Below, piece by piece: positions 57,196 to 64,000 of a stretch of DNA of 64,000 nt. The stretch covers positions 1-64,000 of the forward strand of contig JBBMOL010000444.1 of assembly GCA_037954665.1 (NCBI GenBank), in the 5' to 3' direction. Origin of the DNA: Laguncularia racemosa. Taxonomy: Eukaryota; Streptophyta; Magnoliopsida; Myrtales; Combretaceae. Every line of letters starts with the position of its first letter. Position 1 is the stretch's first letter. The translations under genes were made by a program, and so were the position numbers. The notes under the pieces were generated by a model. The model worked only from the letters and a program-made list of their open reading frames with translations. It was not told the origin of the DNA and made no database searches.

Positions 57196-57552
57196 TATAC
57201 CCATATAACCAATCTAAGAAGTCATCTAAGCGATGAATGGAATGACGATACTTTACCGTGATGTTGTTAATGGCGTGACAGTCAACACACATTCTCCATG
57301 TCCCATACTTCTAAGGCACCAAAATCACAAGCACTGCACATGGACTCATGCCTTCTCTCACGTATCCCTTCTCCATTAACTCATCTACCTGCCTTTGGAG
57401 TTCCTTTGTCTCCTCCGAGTTGATCCTATAAGCTGGCTTGTTTGGAATCGATGCTCTGGGTACAAGGTCAATCTGGTGCTCAATACCACGAATAGGTGGT
57501 AATCCCTTTGGAATCTCTTTAGGGAAGACATCTTCAAAGTCCAGCACAAGAG
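57196..57552 (-). pseudogene. Crm-7 linker and RT N-terminus
   Basis: Reads FEDVFPKEIPKGLPPIRGIE, PRASIPNKPAYRINSEETKE and TWRMCVDCHAINNITVKYRH to LDDFLDWLY, then joins integrase at 57191-57215. There is a stop near 57310. It keeps about 40 codons that Crm-2 has lost. Confidence 0.87.
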
Positions 57553-57558
57553 TGATAG

Positions 57559-59648
57559 TGTAAACACCCCATTTTTGCCCTAGGAGTTAATAATTTTCAA
57601 TAATAATCAATTTTCAATTTTTCCAAATTTTTCCATTTTTTCCCTAATTTAGCATAAAATAATAAAAATGTTCAAAAAATAAAAATAAATAGGAAAACAC
57701 TTCAATTTTGAAAACTGATTTCGGAAATAGCAATAATGAATAATAAACAATTTTTACAAATTTTTGAAATTTCAAAAAATACAAAAAAAATAGAAAAATC
57801 GCATTGCATATATGTAATTTGCGAAATAAATAAAATCGCGAAAGTGGGCTAGCCCAGCTGGTTCGGACCATGGCTAAGTGCGCGCGCGGGGGGGGGTGGG
57901 CTCGGTCAGACGTTCGAATCGCGGGGGAAGCAGTTTCCGCGTTTTGCAATTTTTCGACTTATCTAGGACACGTGGCAGCATCTGATTGGCTGGAAGAAAC
58001 GCACGCGCCGGGCGCGTGATCGTCTCCTACCTCGAGCCCGAGATCGCCGACGAAGAAAAAATTCGTATTTCGGCCGTTTTGATTCGATTTTTTTGCACAA
58101 ATCCAACAGATCTTCAACAAAAATAAGATAAACATTATCTAATTAAAATCAAATCGCAACAAATCGTTGGATGGGCACGAATCGGAGTTGGTTTTTCAAC
58201 CGAAAATCCGATCAGCTTCAATCGGAGGAAATCCGAGCTTATCCAGCTCGTTTTCAAGCGCCTATAAATAGAGGAGGAGATGAGGAAGCAAGAACACAGA
58301 TCAGAATTGCGAGAGAGAGAGAAAAGAGTGTAGATCGGAGGAAACCCAAAGTTGCGACCGCCGATCGGAGTTGAGCCACCGCAAGGAGACGTTCTGGGAG
58401 TAAACCGCCACCACCATCGGATTCAGCACCCTCAAGAAGCTAGGATTCGACACTTCACCCGCCGCAAAAGACCACCGGAACGCTGTGAACGAGCCAACCC
58501 CGCCGCCGTGACCGACCGATCCGACCCGACCCGATTCGACCCGACTGACCTGACCCGCGCACCGACCCGGATCCAGGTAAGTCGGATTTTTCCGGATTTT
58601 TTTTTATTTAATTAATTTTGTTTATTTATTTATTCCGAATTAATTAAGTAATTTATTATTTGTTATTTAGTTATTTATTTATTTATTTATATATTTATGT
58701 GTTATTTTTTAATAAATAGGAAAATGTAGAAATTAGATTTTTTTTAGAATTTAATAATGTAGAAAGAATAGTAATAAATAGATAAATAAAAAATAATAAT
58801 AAAAAATTAGAAAAATAATAAAAAATTAGAAAAAATAAATCATAAAATTTTAGATGTCAAACAGGATAGATAATAAACAAAAAATTCCCCAAAAAAATCA
58901 CAAAAATCCCCAAAAATCACGAAAATCAACAAAAATTCCCAAAAACCACAAAAATCCCCAAAAATTCTCAGAAATCACAAAAATAACAAAAAATCATAAA
59001 AAGATAAATAAATAAGTTTTAGCACTTAGAAAAATCATTTTCGTCAAATAAATCAAAATTGATGTTTTCCTTATAAAATCATTTTTCAAAATAAAATCAA
59101 GCTTAGGCTTAGAGTTTTAGGAAAAATCCAAAAAATGTTAAGAACATAAATCGAAAGAAATTTCAAAATTAAAATTCACCAATACACTAAAGATTTTCAA
59201 AAAAGCGAACTACGGCTTGTTTGATCCTAAGTAGCAGGTACGTAGGCACCCATTCGGGTCAACCCATAAAATAAATGAAAAATCCTTTTTCTGAAATAAA
59301 TTCAAAGACATAACAAAAATTAATGAAACACATTTCTAAAGATGAACAATTTTAGGAGATTAGGTGGTAACCGTATAGGTTTTAATAGGTTAGCCTCCGG
59401 GCTTAGAAACTCTAGTTTTCCCTTTTTCTCTTCTCACAAAAACGAGAAGAGGAAATAACGACGACTAGTAGTCCAAATTAAGACTAATCTGCTCCTTTAT
59501 TCTTGATTCACTATTTCCCAACAACAGTTGGGTGGCGACTCCAAAAATCAAACGAAATTCCTAACTCAAGTCGAGGATCTAGATTAGATGAGCATAGGGT
59601 TTAGTTTAGATCGGATTAGGAATGGGAATTCAAAAATTAGACTCGACA
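57559..59648 (+). mobile_element. Solo LTR, 2090 bp, Gypsy type not assigned
   Basis: It starts TGTAAACACCCC and ends AGACTCGACA, flanked by GATAG (57554-57558 and 59649-59653). The intact site is seen in the other Crm-8 LTR. No internal element sequence is present, so LTR-LTR recombination is the likely origin. It is GC-rich in the middle, with TATAAATA at 58263-58270, CAGGTAAGT (a possible splice donor) near 58574 and TGGCGACTCC at 59534-59543. The latter resembles a primer site but lies 105 bp inside the end. ORFs at 58171-58615 are transcribed-leader shadows. Confidence 0.88.
58263..58270 (+). promoter_or_regulatory. TATA box of the solo LTR
   Basis: CCTATAAATAGAGG is a strong plant TATA context. 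It stands in front of a purine-rich AGAGAGAGAG stretch at 58310-58327. Confidence 0.6.
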
Positions 59649-60081
59649 GATAGGAATCAAAATCCAACATGACTTATCATTAGGGCAATAACTAAAGGAT
59701 TTCGAATCTTCGCGATAAAGACCCATTTCCAGCAAATCGACCCTGGAATTATTTATATACTAACCTATTTTATCTTATTCATGTATTTTATATTCCAACA
59801 GGAATACTTATCATGCTTTACAGGGCAATGGACAAACTCACTTAAACTCAGCTTGTGGGTTATCCATGAACCGACCTAAACCGACGATGAGCTGGGCCGA
59901 TGGATCCTATAGAAGACCGGCATCATGAAGAGCATTTCTTTTGTGTATTTTTCATTTTATGAACTATTTTAGTTGTATTTTGGTTTTGGGACACTTTTAT
60001 TTCTTTGTAACTTTCATTTAGGGTTAGCCACCTTAAAAGTGGCAAACTTGTAATTTTGAGCACTTTTTAACCCTAGGAGTA

Positions 60082-60099
60082 GCAAGTATAAATACTTGC
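60082..60099 (+). promoter_or_regulatory. Palindromic TATA box, Crm-8 5' LTR
   Basis: GCAAGTATAAATACTTGC, as in Crm-1. Confidence 0.6.
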
Positions 60100-60689
60100 T
60101 TAAAAGAGGGTTTGAGAGGGTTATCATTTTGCAGATTAAACACCTCCTTTCACGTGAGAATTCAGGTTCATAGCTTGGTTCCAAACTCTTATCAATTTCA
60201 ATACCAAGAGTTGAAATTGTGGCGAATGCAACATCTTGAAATTGTGATTTGTATCAATTTCATTTTGTTATGATTTCTTTTCTTCTCTAGTGTGTCATAT
60301 CCAGGGTTGAATTGAGATAGTTCTTGGTCAGAATTACTTGTTGTTATTCACGAATTCTTATGCTTATTTGAAGGAATTATCAAATTGATCCGATTCATCA
60401 TTGAGGATTTCTTTGATAACGTGTTCTTCATTATTAGAAAAGGGATTGTTTTGTTACAGTTTTCTTTTGTCAAATTGAGGATTCATTTGTGTGGATTACA
60501 TGAAATTAGAGTGTTGTTAGAAGGAATTTTCATTGTGGTATTCTAATTATATCATTGGTTGTTTGAATTTCATCATTTCAACATTAGGGTTCATTCGAAA
60601 AGTGCCATTTTTGGATCCGATTTGGCTAGACTTGAGATAGTTGATCTTAAGTCTTTTGGATGTGCTTTAAAGTGTGATTTGGCACATCA

Positions 60690-60894
60690 TCTTTTTGGTA
60701 TCAGAGCATCATCACACTTGGATTCATTATTGATTCACATCTTAGTTGAAGAATTGGTCATAAACTTTGAGGATTTGATGCCATTGTTCATATGATTGAG
60801 ACTAGTTTGATTGACATTGTTTAATTGTCTTTCAAATTGGTTTTGCATGTGCTTGAACTTGGTTTTTAGCACATCATCTTTTTGGTATCAGAGC
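60690..60894 (+). repeat. Duplicated LTR-end and primer site in the Crm-8 leader
   Basis: The first tRNA-Met site is TGGTATCAGAGC at 60696-60707, right after the LTR. Then 187 bp on, a second LTR-end-like AGCACATCA (to 60876) is followed by TGGTATCAGAGC at 60883-60894. The 60690-60876 block is homologous to 24773-24957 in the Crm-3 LTR. Crm-1 lacks it. Confidence 0.85.
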
Positions 60895-62002
60895 ACATGT
60901 TGAGAGAAGGGAATTGGTTTCATTCAATTTCGTGGAAGTGATCATCAATTAGGGTTGATCAAGTGAAAACCGCAATTGTGTTGTTGTTGTTGTTTCAGAT
61001 TGCGAAATTACTTTGGATTGGGATTTGATTTGCTGATTGTTGGAGTTGGTTTGGGAAGGTTATTATATCACTTTGTGGACACTAATTCACGTGGAAGAGC
61101 AGAAGTACAAAGTGAAGTTTACTTTAGCAATTTTTTTTAAATTGTAAAACTTACCAATTCTTGCAGTGAAGTAGCTTATGGCGTGAGGAGATGTGTTAGT
61201 TGTTGTTGTGACTTCCATTGTGTAATTGGGAATTAGAGGAGTACAATTTGCAGATTGCATTGAGTTTTAATTAGTAAGGAAATTGTTTGAATTCAAACAT
61301 ATGCAATTAAGTTGTGGGAGTTAATGATTGCTATTTGAATTTGAATTCATTACTTACCAATTGAAGAAGGCTTACAATTAGTGAATTGGTTTGAATTTCA
61401 AATTTGAGTTGCTGCCCATTTTGTTTTAAAGTTACGGTTAGAACTTGTGGAAAGTGGAGTACATCTTGTTAATATTACCGTGGAAGTAAAGTGTATTTGT
61501 TGTTGTAGTCATTTGTTATCATTATCGTAGAAGTGGAGTGCATTTTGTTGTTGTTGCCATAGGAGTTCTTGTTGAAGTGAGTGCACCGTGATTGAGGTGT
61601 GTGTGGTGGTGCAAATTTGTGGAGTTTTGTATAGTGCAAGGTGCTACACATTAAGACTCATTGTGGGTGTAAAACTTTAGCAAGAAAGGAAAGTTAAGTG
61701 GTGAAGTTTGAAATTCAAATATAAGCATTTAAGTGTGGAAGTTATTGAGTATTATTACTTAAACACTTGCTTAGTTGAATTCAATATCTTAACTACTTGG
61801 AAGTATTAATTTGTGCTTCAATTATTCTAATATACTTGAAGTGATAAGAAGTATTTATTGCATTGGTGACTTGTTGCACTGTGGGTGTATAAGTGTGTGT
61901 GTTGTTATCCAAACTTGTTATTGTGGCGTGGTGAAGTGAAGGGAGTGTGCTACAAATTATTTGAGATTACATTTGTACTTTAGATAAATCGCATCCACAA
62001 AC
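60895..62002 (+). other. Crm-8 leader
   Basis: Non-coding, about 1.1 kb, with degenerate words CGTGGAAGT / CGTAGAAGTGGAGTGCATTT near 61481, 61524 and 61563, and TTGTTG runs. No gene is seen. Confidence 0.7.
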
Positions 62003-63121
62003 ATGTCATATGATAGTGTGAATGGGTACATTGGCAATGAGGCCAATAGCCAAGTGGGTAGCAGACCAAGTCATCGAAATATAAATGTAAGAACTCTAGA
62101 TGAGCAACTTCGGGACCTTTCCACACTTGTTGCTACATTAGCAACAAGGATTGATAGGATGACATTGCCACCACCACCTGTGGTAAACCTTATGGCACCA
62201 CCTAGAGTAAAGGGAGATTATCATACTCTTAGGGAAGATAGAGATGATAATTTTGGGCTTAATCCATACCCGGACAGGGAATTCAGACCACCTCGAGGAC
62301 CAGAGTGTGTGAAGCTACAGATGCCTTCATTTGATGGTAGGGGTTCCGCAGATGATTACCTAAACTGGGAGGACCAAATTGTGCAGACGCAAGTATGCCA
62401 ACCTTCAATGGTTCTTGAGGGCTCTAGTGACACGAGCCAACCCTTAGAGCATAAAATTTGTCAGACACCGATGTGCCAACCTTCAGAGGATCTTGATAAT
62501 CATACTTAGACGAGCAGACCGCCAGAGAGCCAGATTGTTCAAAGACAGTTATGTTCACCTTCAGAGGTTTTAGAGGGTAATGAGCAGTTGGGCCAACCAT
62601 TAGAAGACCCTAAGGATCAACATCATATAGATGAGTCATAAAAAGAGGAAACGAACTCAATGGAATGGGTTGAGACAGGGGAGACATCAGTAGATAATGA
62701 GTCCATGTTTGTGTTGCAGATGAGATACATCCTAGAAATGGAGGAGAGAAAACAATCACCTACTATGGTATTCCAGATATTGGGATTCTGTAGAGAAACT
62801 TCTTCAGATGGATTGCTTTTAGAAAATAGAGTCTCTACTGCATTCGATCTGCCATATTTGAGGACAAATCTTTTTGAGGCCCAAGGAGATGATAGGAATC
62901 AAAATCCGACAAGACTTATCATTAGGGCAATAACTAAAGGATTTCGAATCTTGGCAATAAGGACCCATTTCGAGCAAATCGACCCCGGAATTATTTATAT
63001 ACTAACCTCTTTTATCTTATTCATGTATTTTATATTCCAACAGGAATACTTATCATGCTTTACAGGGCAATGGACAAACTCACTTAAACTCAGCTTGTGG
63101 GTTATCCATGGACCGACCTGA
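62003..63121 (+). pseudogene. Crm-8 gag N-terminus / pol-tail fusion ORF, two stops
   Basis: One frame of 372 codons from ATG at 62003, broken by TAG at 62507 and TAA near 62638. It begins MSYDSVNGYIGNEANSQVGS and holds LATRIDRMTLPPPPVVNLMA and FRPPRGPECVKLQMPSFDGR. An 78-bp unit is then repeated three times (CQPSMVLEG, CQPSEDLD, CSPSEVLEG). After it come MRYILEMEERKQSPTMVFQI and STAFDLPYLRTNLFEAQGDD. The last 77 codons are LTR-encoded with a hydrophobic stretch (YILTSFILFMYFIFQQEYL). It is colinear with the open Crm-5 ORF and ends at the same place. Confidence 0.8.
62384..62617 (+). repeat. 78-bp in-frame tandem repeat, three units
   Basis: Units start at 62384 (CAGACGCAAGTATGCCAACC), 62462 (CAGACACCGATGTGCCAACC) and 62540 (CAAAGACAGTTATGTTCACC). 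The period of 26 codons keeps the frame. Crm-5 has one unit. Confidence 0.82.
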
Positions 63122-63932
63122 ACTAGCGATGAGCTGGGCCGATGGATCCTATAGAAGACCGGCATCATGAAAAGCATTTCTTTTATGTATTTTTCATTTT
63201 ATGAACTATTTTAGTTGTATTTTGGTTTTGGGACACTTTTATTTCTTTGTAACTTTCATTTAGGGTTAGCCACCTTAAAAGTGGCAAACTTGTAATTTTG
63301 AGCACTTTTTAACCCTAAGAGTAGCAAGTATAAATACTTGCTTAAAAGAGGGTTTAAGAGGGTTATCATTTTGCAGATTAAACACCTCCTTTCACGTGAG
63401 AATTAGGGTTCATACCTTAGTTCCAAACTCTTATCAATTTCAATACCAAGAGTTGAAATTGTGGCGAGTGCAACATCTTGAAATTGTGATTTGTATCAAT
63501 TTCATTTTGTTGTGATTTCTTTTCTTCTCTAGTGTGTCATATCTAAGGTTGAATTGAGATAGTTCTTGGTCAGAATTACTTGTTGTTATTCACGAATTCT
63601 TATGCTTATTTAAAGGAATTATCAAATTGATCCGATTCATCTTTGAGGATTTCTTTGATAACGTGTTCTTCATTATTAGAAAAGGGATTGTTTTGTTACG
63701 GTTTTCTTTTGTCAAATTGAGGATTCATTTTCGTGGATTACATGAAATTAGAGTGTTGTTAGAAGGCATTTTCATTGTGGTATTCTAATTATATCATTGG
63801 TTGTTTGAATTTCATCATTTCATCATTCGGGTTCAATTGAAAAGTGCCATTTTTAGATCCGATTTTGCCTTGACTTGAGATAGTATTTCTTAAGTCTTTT
63901 GGATGTGCTTTTAAGTGTGTTTAGGCACATCA
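62890..63932 (+). repeat. Crm-8 3' LTR
   Basis: 1043 bp, TGATAGGAATCA to GGCACATCA, directly followed by the AAGAG duplication. A purine-rich tract GAGGCCCAAGGAGA (62876-62889) precedes it. Confidence 0.93.
63324..63341 (+). promoter_or_regulatory. Palindromic TATA box, Crm-8 3' LTR
   Basis: GCAAGTATAAATACTTGC, identical to the 5' LTR copy at 60082. Confidence 0.6.
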
Positions 63933-64000
63933 AAGAGACACAACCACACTAAGCAAAGAGTTAGATAATTCGTTAGTAGTCAAACATGTTTCTTTAAAAA

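Larger units (their letters stand above)
57553..60689 (+). repeat. Crm-8 5' LTR, split by a solo LTR
   Basis: Made of 57553-57558 and 59654-60689; the 3' LTR shows the uninterrupted order TGATAGGAATCAAAATCC. It ends GGCACATCA before the first primer site. Confidence 0.9.
57553..63932 (+). mobile_element. Crm-8: non-autonomous CRM-like element
   Basis: 5' LTR 57553-60689 (about 1042 bp without the solo LTR inside), 3' LTR 62890-63932 (1043 bp), both TGATAG to GGCACATCA. Flanks are the perfect duplication AAGAG (57548-57552, 63933-63937). Interior: two tRNA-Met sites, a leader and one gag/pol-tail fusion ORF with two stops. RT, RNase H and integrase are absent. It has the same architecture as Crm-5 but is older. 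It is the only plus-strand element apart from Crm-1 and the solo LTR. Confidence 0.92.
55463..64000 (-). mobile_element. Crm-7: sister of Crm-2, interrupted by Crm-8 and leaving the window
   Basis: The 3' LTR is 55463-56296, left flank GGTTC. Pol is read from 56297 to 57552, stops at Crm-8, and resumes at 63933-64000 in the same protein region (equivalent to Crm-2 near 19500-19570). The AAGAG duplication on both sides of Crm-8 confirms this. It has the same RT-to-integrase deletion as Crm-2. Gag and the 5' LTR must lie beyond 64000. Confidence 0.9.

Noticed and set aside
58171..58615. Two plus-strand ORFs with Arg/Pro-rich products
   Set aside because: They sit inside the solo LTR, in GC-rich transcribed leader, with no domain and no second supporting copy.
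59926..60689. Crm-8 5' LTR starting at TGAAGAGC (59926)
   Set aside because: The sequence upstream (59654-59925) is also repeated before 63166, and the AAGAG and GATAG duplications place the true start at 57553 with a solo LTR inside.

Overview
The window is nuclear DNA of a flowering plant, most likely a eudicot (inferred from plant-only retrotransposon clades, a plant CC-NBS-LRR pseudogene and AT-rich composition; species not identified). About 85-90% of it is nested LTR retrotransposons. No intact host gene, rRNA, tRNA or CRISPR array was seen. Nearly all coding matter lies on the minus strand.

Layout. (1) Positions 1-24772 are one Sirevirus-like Copia element (Copia-A, minus) with 3' LTR, env-like gene, pol and the end of gag, broken by three insertions. 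Athila-A (2214-14006, target duplication CTCAT) sits in the env-like gene and itself carries a truncated element, Crm-1 (11775-13441), in its 5' LTR. Crm-2 (17525-22853) sits in the Copia integrase. Crm-3 (24773-29336) sits in the Copia gag. (2) 29337-33481 is the 5' part of a second Athila element, Athila-B, which lies in an LTR of Crm-4. (3) Crm-4 (33482-43741) is a chromovirus with its RT split by the young Crm-5 (36128-39970, duplication TGCTA). Crm-4 lies in an LTR of Crm-6 (43742-48861). (4) 48862-55462 is the only stretch that looks like host DNA and holds a decayed NBS-LRR gene (52485-54270). (5) Crm-7 starts at 55463 and runs off the window end. It is interrupted by Crm-8 (57553-63932, duplication AAGAG), whose 5' LTR is split by a 2090-bp solo LTR (57559-59648, duplication GATAG).

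The Crm elements share tRNA-Met primer sites, a pol frame that runs through the polypurine tract into the 3' LTR, and a GPITR-type tail motif as in CRM-clade chromoviruses. This clade call is from memory of the family, not from a search.

The main biological theme is a community of parasitic, RT-less retroelements. Crm-2 and Crm-7 share one deletion that removes the RT core and RNase H. Crm-5 and Crm-8 share another that leaves only a gag N-terminus fused to the end of pol. Crm-3 keeps gag and protease only. Crm-6 has lost its YFDD box. Athila-A has FMDG in place of FMDD. Crm-5 has nearly identical LTRs (4 differences in 907 by hand count) and an unbroken 311-codon fusion ORF, so it moved recently with enzymes supplied in trans. 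Further oddities are a duplicated primer-binding site that gives two LTR lengths, a palindromic TATA box kept in Crm LTRs, and a repeated ACACGGCCGTGT module shared by LTRs of two unrelated Gypsy clades.
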